DNA from: Bacteroidota bacterium
GTDB taxonomy: Bacteria > Bacteroidota > Bacteroidia > B-17B0 > Aurantibacillaceae
Direction: 5' to 3'
DNA: 64,000 nucleotides
Assembly (NCBI GenBank): GCA_030692515.1
Contig: JAUXZS010000056.1
Location: 465,629 to 529,628, forward strand
Shown piece by piece: positions 27,732-37,319 of this stretch (position 1 is its first letter; each line of letters starts with the position of its first letter). A model generated the notes under the pieces. The model had not been told where the DNA came from, did not search any database, and saw only the letters and a program-made list of their open reading frames with translations. Made by a program: the position numbers and the translations under genes.

Positions 27732-30700
27732 ATGAAAAAATCCTTATTAATACTTAGTATACTATTAGGTTCGCAAATTTCTTTCGCTCAGAAATGGGTA
27801 GATATGATTAGTGAACCAGACGCAAATTTATATGAAATTCAAAAAGAATTTTATAAATCATTCGAAGGAAAAGATCTTTCAATAAAAAGCACGGGGTACA
27901 AAGCCTTTAAGCGTTGGGAATATTTTGTGCGCCCACGTGTGTATCCAAGCGGAGACCTTTCTGTTTTAAGTCAAAAATCAAAAAACTATTCGGATTTTTT
28001 AGTTAAAAATGAAATATCTTCTTCTACAAATAAATTAAGCAATAACAGCGCAGTTATGTCGGCTACCTGGGTTCCTGTTGGTCCAATGGGCGCCCCAACT
28101 GGCTTAGTTGGCGGTTTACCTAGAAAAGCAGGTCGCGATAATTTTGTAACCTTTCATCCAACTAACCCGGCAATTATTTATGCAGGAGCTGCTGGTGGTG
28201 GTTTATGGGTAACAACTAATGGCGGAACATCTTGGACAACCAACACCGACAATCTTCCTGTTGCAGCATGTTCAGATTTAGCCATTGACCCAACAAATCC
28301 TAATATTATGTATCTAGGTACTGGTGGAGGAGATGATATGTTGTCTGGTCAACCTGTTAGTTCAGATGGAGTTTATAAATCTATTGATGGAGGTTTAACA
28401 TGGTTGCCTACCGGATTAACTTTTTCAGTTTCTCAAAGTAGAGTAGTTCATAAAGTAGTATTAGACCCTACAAATTCACAAATTGTTTTTGTTGCAACTA
28501 ACATAGGAATTTTCAGAAGTACAAATGGAGGAACCTCATTTACAAGTGTTACTGGATTCAACTGTTGGGATCTTAAATTTCATCCAACAAATCCCACAAT
28601 TTGTTACGCTGCGGGTACGGCTTTTTATCGTTCTACAAATGGTGGATTAACCTTTGGAATTATCAACTCTGGAATCCCAACGTCTGGTAGCAATAGAATG
28701 GCAATCGCGGTTACTCCAACAAATCCAACAAATGTTTATGTAGTGGCAAGTAAGAGTTCTGACAGCCAGTTTCTTGGTTTTTATAGTTCTTCGAATGAGG
28801 GCGTTAATTTCACAACGGCCTCTACTACCCCTAATATTATTGGTAATTCTTGTGCTGGAACCTCTACAGGACAAGGACAAGGATGGTTTGATTTAGCTAT
28901 AGCCGCATCACCAATTAACCCAAATGAAGTTGTTGTTGGTGGGGTTAATGTTTGGAGATCTACAAATGGTGGCGTAAACTGGACGGTTATTGGATGTTGG
29001 AATTCTCCTTCACCATATATTCATGCAGATATTCATGAATTAGAATATACTAAATCGGGCACATTATACTCAACAAATGATGGTGGAATTTATTCTTACA
29101 ATGGAAGCGTATTTACCGATATCACTGCACAAAGGAACATTGCTCAAATTTATAAGATAGGTTTATCCAGCCTTACTCCTAATAAATGGATTACAGGACA
29201 TCAAGATAATGGAACAAATATAAAGACTGGCGCCGCATATGTTGCAAGTTTAGCGGGCGATGGAATGGACTGTTTTATTGATAGAACAAATGATAATTAT
29301 ATGTTTGCGGAACAATACAATGGAAACATTTATCGCTCTACAAATGGAGGGGCGAGTTGGGCAAATATTTCTGCAGGGGTTACTGGAACTGCCGATTGGG
29401 TTACTCCTTGGAAACAAGACCCAAATTCTGCCAACACAATTTATACAGGCCGTGTTCAACTATTTAAATCAACAAATTATGGAAGCGCTTGGACTCAAAT
29501 GGGCACCACCGGTGCTGGTGGCGCTATGATTGAATTTGCTATCGCTCCATCAAATAGCCAAGTTATTTATGTTTTACATCCAGGGAGTATTCGCAAAACA
29601 ACAAATGGCGGCGCAACTTGGACAAACGTAACGAACGGTGTTCCTGCTGGCGCTCTTACTTTTATTACAATCGATCCAAACGATGAAAATACTGCATGGG
29701 TAACTTCTAGTGGTTATACTGCAGGAAATAAAGTTTACCAAACACTTGATGGTGGTGCAACTTGGATGAACATTTCTTCTAACTTACCAAACTTACCTGC
29801 AAACTGCTCAGTATATGAGCCAGGTTCTAACGACCGTATTTATATTGGAATGGATGTTGGTATTTATTATAAAGACAACTCCTCAACTACATGGACATTA
29901 TATAACACAGGCTTACCAAACGTACAAATTATGGATTTGGAAATGACTCCTGCTGCACCCGGAAAAATTTATGCTGCTACTTATGGTCGCGGAGTTTATG
30001 AAGCAGATGTTATTCCAACAACTGCAGCTCCTGTTCCAAACTTCTCATATTTTGGCGGTTTATGCGTTGGCGTTAACAAAACTATTTACGATAACTCCAC
30101 AAACACGCCTACAAACTGGAGCTGGACTATAACTCCAAGTACTGGGGTAACTTTTAATTCAACAAGTGTGCAAAACCCTACAGTTTCTTTTACAACTCCG
30201 GGTACCTACACTATTTCATTTATCTCGGGAAATTCTTTTGGCTCTGGGCCAGTTAACACGCAAACAGTTTCGGTTTCAACCATTCCTGCAATTACACTAT
30301 CAAGTTATACAGTTACCGTTTGTGATCAAGACCCTGTAATTGTTACGGCGTCTGGAGCTGCTAGTTATACTTGGAGTAATGGAGGTGGTAATGCCCCAAC
30401 CGTTACTTATACACCTAGTGGGGATTGGACTTATACAGTTACAGGCTCAAACTCAGGTTGTATTTCTACTCAAACACTTTCTGTAATTAATATTTCGTGT
30501 GTTGGAATAATTGAGTTGGCTGCAAACAACGCTAGTTTTAATGTTTATCCCAACCCGGCAATTGACAATGTTACTTTAAAAATGAAAGTGGCTAAGAATA
30601 TTGATGTTGCAATTGAGGTTTACGATTTAGCCGGTAAATTAGTGCTTAAACAAAACGCAAATTTCACGAAAGAAAATTCAGAATACAATTTAAACATTGC

Positions 30701-30782
30701 AAATCTTTCAAAAGGAATTTATTCTTTAAAAGTAGTTTCTAAAGAAGGAAGCTCTCAAAATTTAAAAATTGTAAAGGATTAA
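27732..30782 (+). CDS. T9SS-exported [12 protein letters not shown] beta-propeller protein (paralogue)
   Basis: 1016 residues, with the same plan as its upstream neighbour: signal peptide ending SFAQ, an N-terminal block with YKAFKRWEYFVRPRVYPSGDL shared with YKVFKRWEHHVEPRVYPTGDL, BNR/sortilin-type blades, a PKD-like domain at about 765-860, one Ig-like module and a T9SS type A sorting domain (VYPNPAIDNVTLKM). It lacks three of the four Ig-like repeats seen upstream, which explains most of the length difference. The shared N-terminal motif and the order suggest tandem duplication. A strong hairpin terminator follows at 30817-30850. Confidence 0.88.
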   Translation: MKKSLLILSILLGSQISFAQKWVDMISEPDANLYEIQKEFYKSFEGKDLSIKSTGYKAFKRWEYFVRPRVYPSGDLSVLSQKSKNYSDFLVKNEISSSTNKLSNNSAVMSATWVPVGPMGAPTGLVGGLPRKAGRDNFVTFHPTNPAIIYAGAAGGGLWVTTNGGTSWTTNTDNLPVAACSDLAIDPTNPNIMYLGTGGGDDMLSGQPVSSDGVYKSIDGGLTWLPTGLTFSVSQSRVVHKVVLDPTNSQIVFVATNIGIFRSTNGGTSFTSVTGFNCWDLKFHPTNPTICYAAGTAFYRSTNGGLTFGIINSGIPTSGSNRMAIAVTPTNPTNVYVVASKSSDSQFLGFYSSSNEGVNFTTASTTPNIIGNSCAGTSTGQGQGWFDLAIAASPINPNEVVVGGVNVWRSTNGGVNWTVIGCWNSPSPYIHADIHELEYTKSGTLYSTNDGGIYSYNGSVFTDITAQRNIAQIYKIGLSSLTPNKWITGHQDNGTNIKTGAAYVASLAGDGMDCFIDRTNDNYMFAEQYNGNIYRSTNGGASWANISAGVTGTADWVTPWKQDPNSANTIYTGRVQLFKSTNYGSAWTQMGTTGAGGAMIEFAIAPSNSQVIYVLHPGSIRKTTNGGATWTNVTNGVPAGALTFITIDPNDENTAWVTSSGYTAGNKVYQTLDGGATWMNISSNLPNLPANCSVYEPGSNDRIYIGMDVGIYYKDNSSTTWTLYNTGLPNVQIMDLEMTPAAPGKIYAATYGRGVYEADVIPTTAAPVPNFSYFGGLCVGVNKTIYDNSTNTPTNWSWTITPSTGVTFNSTSVQNPTVSFTTPGTYTISFISGNSFGSGPVNTQTVSVSTIPAITLSSYTVTVCDQDPVIVTASGAASYTWSNGGGNAPTVTYTPSGDWTYTVTGSNSGCISTQTLSVINISCVGIIELAANNASFNVYPNPAIDNVTLKMKVAKNIDVAIEVYDLAGKLVLKQNANFTKENSEYNLNIANLSKGIYSLKVVSKEGSSQNLKIVKD

Positions 30783-30816
30783 TCGCGTTTAAGCGATTAA
30801 TGAATATCCTGAACTG

Positions 30817-30850
30817 AAAAAAACCACGCTCATAAAGGCGTGGTTTTTTT
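30817..30850. terminator. Bidirectional hairpin terminator
   Basis: Seven A, CCACGC, an eight-base loop, GCGTGG and seven T. It lies between two convergent genes and can end both. Confidence 0.88.
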
Positions 30851-30851
30851 A

Positions 30852-33218
30852 TTAAAACAACACTCTGTATTGAGGTATTACAAAAAAGCGCAATTGATAA
30901 TCGGTCTTAATAGTTTGATTTTTTATATCATAAGATTGTTGAAATACATTAGCGTTTTTAGTTACATTTTGAATGTCGATTGTAAACTCATGTGTAACTC
31001 TTTTTGAGTTATAACGGTAACCGGGTTTTACATCTAATCTAAAATAATCGGCATATTTAAATTCATAAGCCCGTGTGCCATCGCGCACCTCGTCATTTGC
31101 CGTAATACTAGCCGCTAAATCAATTGGCGTGTAACGTTTTCCTCCGGCATAAGTGCCTCTTATATCTATGCTTAAAATGTGTTTCTGATTAATTTTAAAT
31201 TCTTTTCCACCCAACAAATTAAAAACATAATTACCATTAAATGCTGTGTTGCGAATAATGTTATCGCTGCCTTTATATTTACTTTCAAATAAACTGGTGG
31301 TAAAAAGCAGATAATAACCCTTACTATAAAATTTTTCCAGTGTTATTTCTACTCCGTAATTTTCACCAGTTCCTTTACTTACCAAATTATTTACATTGGG
31401 GCTTGTAAAATCTGCACCTAAATTTAAAGCAGAAAAATAACTAGGAAAATTTTTAACCGGCGCATTAAAAATATATTGATAATAAGCTTCTACTTTTAAT
31501 CTAAAATTAGTGGCAAAACTATTATCATAAGCAATTACACCATGCGCCGCTCTTGTAAAATCAAGATTTCGATTAGTCTCTACTGTTTTTCCGTTAATTG
31601 TATCGCTTGCAAAATAAATATAAATGGGTTGTAATTGACTATGCAAGCCACCGCCCATGCTTAAAGATTGTTTGCTGTTGATAGAATACTTTAAACCTAC
31701 TCGTGGTTCTATTGCGTTTGAATTGTTTAATAAAAAAAACTGATTACTAAGCCCAACATTAATTAATAAATTATCACTGAATTTATGTTGCCATTGCGCA
31801 AAGCCACGAATAAGCGAAGTAGTTCCTTTGTAATTTCGCAAGGTAACAAAAGTATTTGTCCCAAATAAATTATCATTACTGTCTACAAATAAAGTGTTAT
31901 ACAATTCTGTATAAATTCCGGTATTTACAAAATCTCGCGAATTAAATTTTTTGTTGTAGGTAGTGTTAAAGGAATAACGAATGTTTTGAGTTGTTTGTCT
32001 ATACTCCGGTTTTAAATTTTTCGGCGTTTTAAAAGCAGTGTCTATTCTATCTGCAATTATGTTATTGTATTGGCCACTAACGCCAATGTTTGTTTTTATA
32101 TAGGCGTTGTTTTTTAAAAGATAGGTGTGCGAAACGCCTGTTGCCCCAACATTTGACTGAAAATAAGTATCGCGAGCGCTAAATCCAAATAAATCTTGCC
32201 CTTCTTTTTTATCGCTATCTAATAAGGCAATATAGCTTAAACCACCAATACCCCAAAAAGAAAATTTGCCAAATTTTTCTGTATTAAAATCTGTTTTAAA
32301 AGTAATGTCTTGATATTGCGGTACAGCAGCCCCAGTTCCAAAGTCAATATTTAAAGCTTTAAAAACTGCGAGAGTAGAGTAGCGATAGTTTACCAAATAA
32401 GTTGAGTTTTTCTTTTTATTAAAAGGACCTTCTGCGCCAAGCTCGAAACCGTTAAAGCCCATTTGAACTAAAAACTCATGCTTCTCGTTATTACCTCTTC
32501 GCATTTTAAGATCAAAAACACCCGAAGTGGCGTTGCCATAATCTGCAGCAAAGGCACCACTCATAAAATCAGAATTATCTAAAGTATTATTGTTTAAAAT
32601 ACTTATTGGTCCACCCGTAGAACCTGCATTACCAAAGTGATTTGGGTTTGGGATATCTACCCCATTTAAACGCCACAAAATTCCTATTGGCGAATTGCCT
32701 CTAATAATGATATCGTTTCTCGAATCATTTGCGCCACTTACACCTGCAAAATTTGCAGCCATTCTTGCCGGGTCATTTCTACTTCCTGCATAACGAGCAG
32801 CTTCTTCAGCGCTAAATAAACGTGAACTAACGGTGCTCATTTTATTATTTGTTTTAGTTTTATCTTGGTCTGCAGTAACAACCACTTCTTGTCCTTGAAT
32901 AACACTTTCTTCTAACTCAATAGTTGATACTGACTCTTTTCCGGCATTTAATATAATCGTAATGTATTTTTCTTTGTAACTTATTACCTGAAATTTTATT
33001 TGCCACCTACCAATAGGAACGTTTGAAATTTTAAACTCTCCTTTCTCGTCGGTAGTTGCTCCTATCAATGGCTCCGAATTAAGTAATTGAACTAACGCAC
33101 CTGGAATTGGCGTTTGACTTTGTTTGTCAATTACCACACCTTTTATTGTTTGGGTAATTGTTTGCGCGAAGATGTTTGTAAATAAAGCAGAAAGTATAAT
33201 TATAAGATACCTTCTCAT
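30852..33218 (-). CDS. TonB-dependent receptor with regulatory-like domain
   Basis: A 788-residue outer-membrane receptor. The signal peptide ends FAQ. A carboxypeptidase-regulatory-like domain at about 20-100 (IKGVVIDKQSQTPIPGALVQL, TTDEKGEFKISNVPIG) is followed by a plug (from about 125, with IIIRGNSPIGILWRLNGVDIPNPNHF) and a 22-strand barrel ending in Phe (FFVIPQYRVLF). It imports a ligand using TonB energy; no SusD-like partner is present, so a polysaccharide-utilisation locus is unlikely. The start ATG overlaps the stop of the upstream small-protein gene by four bases (ATGA), suggesting translational coupling. Confidence 0.88.
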   Translation of the reverse strand: MRRYLIIILSALFTNIFAQTITQTIKGVVIDKQSQTPIPGALVQLLNSEPLIGATTDEKGEFKISNVPIGRWQIKFQVISYKEKYITIILNAGKESVSTIELEESVIQGQEVVVTADQDKTKTNNKMSTVSSRLFSAEEAARYAGSRNDPARMAANFAGVSGANDSRNDIIIRGNSPIGILWRLNGVDIPNPNHFGNAGSTGGPISILNNNTLDNSDFMSGAFAADYGNATSGVFDLKMRRGNNEKHEFLVQMGFNGFELGAEGPFNKKKNSTYLVNYRYSTLAVFKALNIDFGTGAAVPQYQDITFKTDFNTEKFGKFSFWGIGGLSYIALLDSDKKEGQDLFGFSARDTYFQSNVGATGVSHTYLLKNNAYIKTNIGVSGQYNNIIADRIDTAFKTPKNLKPEYRQTTQNIRYSFNTTYNKKFNSRDFVNTGIYTELYNTLFVDSNDNLFGTNTFVTLRNYKGTTSLIRGFAQWQHKFSDNLLINVGLSNQFFLLNNSNAIEPRVGLKYSINSKQSLSMGGGLHSQLQPIYIYFASDTINGKTVETNRNLDFTRAAHGVIAYDNSFATNFRLKVEAYYQYIFNAPVKNFPSYFSALNLGADFTSPNVNNLVSKGTGENYGVEITLEKFYSKGYYLLFTTSLFESKYKGSDNIIRNTAFNGNYVFNLLGGKEFKINQKHILSIDIRGTYAGGKRYTPIDLAASITANDEVRDGTRAYEFKYADYFRLDVKPGYRYNSKRVTHEFTIDIQNVTKNANVFQQSYDIKNQTIKTDYQLRFFVIPQYRVLF

Positions 33219-33706
33219 TTAGTTTTAATTAAGGATGGCAAATGGCGCACCTTTAAGCAGGGATATTGAAACGAACATCGACTGGCGCTTATTTCAAGAT
33301 AAGTCATTTTATATTCCCCATCCATCTCTATAGTTAAATAGTAATTTGGTTTAACCCATTCTTTAACTATACAATCCGGAAAAAAATCAGACATTGGTGA
33401 ACCGTCTGGTGTTTTCTTAAAATGTTTCCAAGGCTCGTATAAATAATATCTGCCAGGAGGATACTTTATAACTACCAATCCGCTATCGTTTGTTTTAATA
33501 CTATCAACACAAACACCACTTTGATAAATATAAAATCGCTGATTAGCTAAAGGTTTATCAACTTTAGAGTTTTGAATTTGCTCATCGGTTTTACATCTAC
33601 CGCTGCAGTCTGGTTTACCGTATCTAAATTCTATTTCTAATTTTATTCTTTGCGCCTGGCAAAAAATAGTGAGTAAAAAGCAAAGAGTAAAAAATAATTT
33701 ATGCAT
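33215..33706 (-). CDS. Small secreted protein, paralogue of 23411-23902
   Basis: 163 residues with a signal peptide (LFFTLCFLLTIFCQAQ, apparently not lipid-anchored). The mature part has Cys pairs and the blocks VDSIKTNDSG, YYLYEPWKHFKK and SDFFPDC with a following EW, and ends with a C-x-F-x-x-PC-like pattern. These blocks match the lipoprotein at 23411. It is the middle gene of an apparent operon: the SDR gene ends two bases before it and the TonB receptor overlaps its end. It may be a periplasmic or surface ligand-handling partner of the receptor. Function not known. Confidence 0.75.
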   Translation of the reverse strand: MHKLFFTLCFLLTIFCQAQRIKLEIEFRYGKPDCSGRCKTDEQIQNSKVDKPLANQRFYIYQSGVCVDSIKTNDSGLVVIKYPPGRYYLYEPWKHFKKTPDGSPMSDFFPDCIVKEWVKPNYYLTIEMDGEYKMTYLEISASRCSFQYPCLKVRHLPSLIKTK

Positions 33707-33708
33707 GA

Positions 33709-34407
33709 TTATGGAGTTGTAGATGAAACTGGGATTATTTTTCCGTTAAAATAAGTGTGACCAGTAAGCGCAAAATGACAAATAAACTCTGCCATTTGAT
33801 TTGCTTTTAAGGGAGCTTTATAACCAGGAAAAGCTTTGCTTAACATTTCGGTTTGCACCGCGCCAAGGGCTAGGCAATTAACAGAAATGTTTTTTGTTTT
33901 TAATTCTTCTGCTAAGCATTCTGTTAATCCACCTAATGCAGATTTACTGCTTGAATAGGCGCTTAGGCCGGCAAATTTTGAGCTCCCTTGAAAACCTCCC
34001 ATACTGCTAATGTTTACAATATGAGACTTAGTTTTTTTTGTAATATATGGCAACAGAGTTTGGATGAGTGTAAAGGGCCCAAAAACATTTGTATTATAAA
34101 CAGAATAAAGTTCTTTATTTGTGATTTTATCGAAGGGTTTATTAATTATTTCTCCGGCATTATTTATTAAAATATCAATTTTTAAACCCAGCGTTTTTAA
34201 TGTTTTAACAATTTTTTTCTGATCTAAAGGCTTAGTTATATCTGCTTTTAATGGTAGTATTGAATGAGTGTTGTTTTGATTTACTAACTTTGTAAGCGTA
34301 GATGTATTACGGGATACTGCAATAACAAAGGTATTGGGATTTTTGGAAAATTGTTTTACCATTTCAAAACCAATTCCTTTTGATGCACCTGTAATTAGTA
34401 TGGTCAT
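33709..34407 (-). CDS. SDR-family NAD(P)-dependent oxidoreductase
   Basis: 232 residues of a classical short-chain dehydrogenase: TGASKGIG near the start for nucleotide binding, an NNAG motif, a catalytic Ser in NISSMGGF and the Tyr-Lys pair in AYSSSKSA. It is cytosolic. The substrate is unknown; the shape resembles 3-oxoacyl-ACP-reductase-like enzymes. It is the first gene of an apparent operon with the small secreted protein and the TonB receptor (2-base gap), an odd mix that suggests shared transcription rather than a shared reaction. Confidence 0.9.
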   Translation of the reverse strand: MTILITGASKGIGFEMVKQFSKNPNTFVIAVSRNTSTLTKLVNQNNTHSILPLKADITKPLDQKKIVKTLKTLGLKIDILINNAGEIINKPFDKITNKELYSVYNTNVFGPFTLIQTLLPYITKKTKSHIVNISSMGGFQGSSKFAGLSAYSSSKSALGGLTECLAEELKTKNISVNCLALGAVQTEMLSKAFPGYKAPLKANQMAEFICHFALTGHTYFNGKIIPVSSTTP

Positions 34408-34456
34408 AATTTAGTAAATTTGTTTACGAAGATACTTCATTTTACAAATAAAGTGT

Positions 34457-35038
34457 ATGAAAAATAAGGTTTTAATCATATTTTTTTTATTTTTTTGTTT
34501 GAGTTTTAGGGCTCAAACAGATGATGTATATGTTGGCAAAACTGATAAAGACACAACCTTTAGGCCTAAAAAGAAACGAAATAATGATTGGATAGATAAA
34601 GTTACCTACGGCAGTAATGTTCAAGCAATTTTCGGTAGCTATACGTATATATATTTATCGCCAACCATTGGCTATACTCCTTTTAAGAACTTTAACTTTG
34701 GTATTGGTTTTATTTATAGCTATGTAAGTATTAATTATAAAGGTTATGGTCGTTTCTCACAATCCATTTATGGCGGACATTCTTATGCAAGATATTTTAT
34801 AAACGAAAGTTTTTTTGTACAAGGCCAATTTGATCATCTCTTACAACCAAATGTTTATAATATTTACAACCCAAGCGAAAAAGTGTGGGTTGATTATGCT
34901 TTAATCGGCGGGGGTTACAGACAATCTCTTGGAAACAAAGCAGCATTAATAACTTCTATTATGATAAACGCAACACCTAATCGTCTATCTATTTATCCTA
35001 ATCCAATTATTCAGATTGGTTTTGTTGGAAGATTTTAA
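34457..35038 (+). CDS. Small outer-membrane beta-barrel protein
   Basis: 193 residues with signal peptide MKNKVLIIFFLFFCLSFRAQ. A short basic region (RPKKKRNN) precedes alternating hydrophobic/aromatic strands (YTYIYLSPTIGYTPFKNFNF, GIGFIYSYVSINYK) and a terminal Phe (IQIGFVGRF). It fits an eight-stranded barrel. A TAAATTTG box at 34415-34422 lies 34 bases before the ATG. It is divergent from the SDR operon. No specific function is recognised. Confidence 0.75.
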   Translation: MKNKVLIIFFLFFCLSFRAQTDDVYVGKTDKDTTFRPKKKRNNDWIDKVTYGSNVQAIFGSYTYIYLSPTIGYTPFKNFNFGIGFIYSYVSINYKGYGRFSQSIYGGHSYARYFINESFFVQGQFDHLLQPNVYNIYNPSEKVWVDYALIGGGYRQSLGNKAALITSIMINATPNRLSIYPNPIIQIGFVGRF

Positions 35039-35116
35039 CCAGAGTGTTTTTAAGAATCTAACCTCATAGGAGCATTTAAAATCGCTTGTATATGAATTTC
35101 AGAAAACTATTTTGTC

Positions 35117-35287
35117 GGCGGAAAGTTTTTCAACGCGATGTTATTTTGGTCTTTTACAGAGATAGTTGCTGTCTAAACTCTGCGGTTAGTTGATTCAGCA
35201 TACAGACTAAAGTTTAGACAGGCAGCGGTTTTATTTTGGCTGCCGCTTCATCGCCAAAATAAAAATCTCCTATAAAAGATCAAAAGC
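35117..35287. repeat. 171-bp structured repeat, family B, copy 1
   Basis: This block matches 63694-63864 over the same length, with many substitutions. It contains two inverted repeats: TGTCTAAACT at 35170-35179 against AGTTTAGACA at 35211-35220, and TTATTTTGGC at 35231-35240 against GCCAAAATAA at 35253-35262. A third stem, TACTTTTG/CAAAAGTA, follows at 35296-35316. No ORF covers it. It occupies most of the 323-base gap between two convergent genes, and could be a structured RNA or REP-like element. Confidence 0.75.
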
Positions 35288-35361
35288 GTTTTGGATACTT
35301 TTGCGCGCCAAAAGTAACAGAAAATATATGGTTAAGAAATCACGAAGTGATTAGGCCAACA

Positions 35362-37059
35362 CTAAAATTTCTTCTTAGTATTAAAAGGCTTTGTAGCTTT
35401 TTCGGAAGTTGTAAGAAGAATATTAATTTTATTTTGATCACTCAATAATCTTACCCCTTCTTTTAAATCGTCATCATTTTTTAGCGACATTTCAATTCTA
35501 CCTTTTTGAAAATAGTACCGAGAAGCAATTTCTTCTTCTAAATAACGCTTAATTTGATTTTTATGTTTAAACAAATCATCTTTTTTATCGGCTAACATTT
35601 TATTTACTAAGGCTTCGTACTCCAATTTAATATCAGCAAAATATTTTTCTTCTTCTGTATTTTTTTTAAGGTCTTCTAATTCCAACTCACTTCTTGTTTT
35701 GTAAGCATAATCTTTATCTTTTAAAAAAACAACGAATTCAGAATATTCTGCGTCGGTTAAGTTAAAATTTCCGGGAGTGGCAAGTTGTGGGTGTGCTAAA
35801 TAATATTTTGTAGCGTAATTAAAAATATGGTTTTTAGAAATAAGTGTAATTAAAATATTAGAATATTTTTCGTCAGTTGTTTTTACATCGGGCATAATTC
35901 CGGCACCATCATAAACAACTCTACCACCTTTTGTTTTAAATGCGGTAATTAAACTATCGGGTACTTTTTCTACCCTGCCTTCTTCATCTTTATGTGTGTA
36001 ATCAAGAGCTTGAACACATCTACCGCTTGGAATATAATATTTAGCAACGGTAACTTTTATTTGCGCATTATATACTAAAGGCTTTGTTTGCTGCACCAAT
36101 CCTTTTCCATAAGTGCGTTTTCCAATTACTACCGCGCGATCAAGATCTTGAAGTGCCCCACTCACAATTTCTGAAGCAGAAGCTGAGTTTTCGTTTACTA
36201 AAATAACCAACGGTATTTGTGTATCAATTGGATTATTAACGGCTAAATAGGTTTTATCCCAGTCCGACATTTTCCCTTTGGTAAAAACTACTTCTTGCCC
36301 CTTGCTAACAAAAAAATTTACAATGTTTACAGCTTCATGTAATAAGCCACCCAAATTTTCTCTTAAGTCTAAAACAATATTTTTACAACCTTTAGCTTTT
36401 AAATCTAACAAGGCCTCTTTTACTTCGCCACTGCAATTTTCTGTAAACTGTGTTAGTTTAATATAACCCGTTTCGCCATTTGGTAATATGTTGTAGTATG
36501 GAACTGCTTTTGTTTTTATTTCTTCCCTAACTAAATTTATTTCTGTTGGTGTTGTTTGTCCAACTTTAATAAATTTAATTTTTATGGGAGTTCCTGCATT
36601 GCCCTTTAAAAGACTCGATATTTCATCACTGCGTTTTCCTTCAACATTTATACCATTAACACCAATTATTTGGTCACCGGCGCGCATTCCAATTTTGTAA
36701 GCTGCAAATCCTTCATAAGGGTCGGCAATTAATATTTTTCCATCAACATCTCTTACTTGGGCGCCAATGCCACCATATTGCCCGGTTGTAATAAATCTAA
36801 AATCTTCAATATCGTTTTCTGTATAATAAACTGTGTAAGGGTCTAAGGATTCCAACATGGCATCAATAGTAGTTTTCATTAACTGCCCGGGCTTAGTGTC
36901 ATCTACATAAGCAATGTTAAGTTCGCGGTAAACAGCATTAAAAATATCTAGGTTTTTACTAATCTCGAAGTAATCGGGGGTATAAGAAACACCAATGCTA
37001 ATTGCAGCGATGAGAGAAAGGCCGGCAATCCATTTTTTTATTGTCTTTTTTGCGAACAT
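35362..37059 (-). CDS. S41-family C-terminal processing peptidase
   Basis: 565 residues. The N-terminus has a membrane anchor or signal segment (WIAGLSLIAAISIGVSYTPDYF). A PDZ domain follows at about 90-170 (IGAQVRDVDGKILIADPYEGFAAYKIGMRAGDQIIGVNG region). The S41 catalytic core has GLLHEAVNIVNFFV, SASASEIVSGALQD with the likely nucleophile Ser, and GKRTYGKGLVQ with the likely general-base Lys. The C-terminal ~200 residues form a helical extension. It probably cleaves C-terminal tails of periplasmic proteins. A divergent queA lies 260 bases away. Confidence 0.9.
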   Translation of the reverse strand: MFAKKTIKKWIAGLSLIAAISIGVSYTPDYFEISKNLDIFNAVYRELNIAYVDDTKPGQLMKTTIDAMLESLDPYTVYYTENDIEDFRFITTGQYGGIGAQVRDVDGKILIADPYEGFAAYKIGMRAGDQIIGVNGINVEGKRSDEISSLLKGNAGTPIKIKFIKVGQTTPTEINLVREEIKTKAVPYYNILPNGETGYIKLTQFTENCSGEVKEALLDLKAKGCKNIVLDLRENLGGLLHEAVNIVNFFVSKGQEVVFTKGKMSDWDKTYLAVNNPIDTQIPLVILVNENSASASEIVSGALQDLDRAVVIGKRTYGKGLVQQTKPLVYNAQIKVTVAKYYIPSGRCVQALDYTHKDEEGRVEKVPDSLITAFKTKGGRVVYDGAGIMPDVKTTDEKYSNILITLISKNHIFNYATKYYLAHPQLATPGNFNLTDAEYSEFVVFLKDKDYAYKTRSELELEDLKKNTEEEKYFADIKLEYEALVNKMLADKKDDLFKHKNQIKRYLEEEIASRYYFQKGRIEMSLKNDDDLKEGVRLLSDQNKINILLTTSEKATKPFNTKKKF

Positions 37060-37169
37060 TTGCTTGATATAACAACCTAAATTAGATAAAATTGTTCAGT
37101 TTGAGGGTCATTTATTATATTTTGTCTATTTTTTTAGTGTTTTTTAGTAAATGAGGCTAAAAAATATAG

Positions 37170-37319
37170 TATCTTTGCCATCCGAATTAATCCCGTAAGA
37201 TTATGACATTTATTTTTTAGTCAGTATGCTTGAGTCGGATACTGTATTAACCTACAAGACTCAATCCCTGAATCAAATTAGATTTCATCTTCTTGCCTTA
37301 AAATAAAAAAAAGAGACCT
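37170..37319 (+). promoter_or_regulatory. queA promoter box and long structured leader
   Basis: TATCTTTG at 37170-37177 fits the -7 box. About 135 bases then separate the likely start site from the queA ATG at 37320, long for this genome. The leader holds a five-codon minigene (ATG 37203, stop 37218-37220) and a 26-codon ORF (37226-37306). It also has a TTGAGTC/GACTCAA stem (37230-37236 with 37258-37264). It could be an attenuator controlling queA. Confidence 0.5.
37226..37306 (+). CDS. 26-codon upstream ORF in the queA leader
   Basis: ATG at 37226 starts [20 protein letters not shown] and six further residues, ending with TAA at 37304-37306, 13 bases before the queA ATG. The hairpin TTGAGTC/GACTCAA is within its coding sequence, so translation would melt the stem. 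Leader-peptide control is an inference; the ORF could be chance. Confidence 0.35.
   Translation: MLESDTVLTYKTQSLNQIRFHLLALK

Noticed and set aside
30778..30800. Inverted repeat TAATCGC...GCGATTA as a separate regulatory site
   Set aside because: It overlaps the stop codon and lies right before a strong terminator, so it is more simply part of the gene end.
37184..37300. preQ1 riboswitch upstream of queA
   Set aside because: I could not place the short preQ1-I stem-loop with its A-rich tail; the leader instead shows a small ORF and a weak stem.
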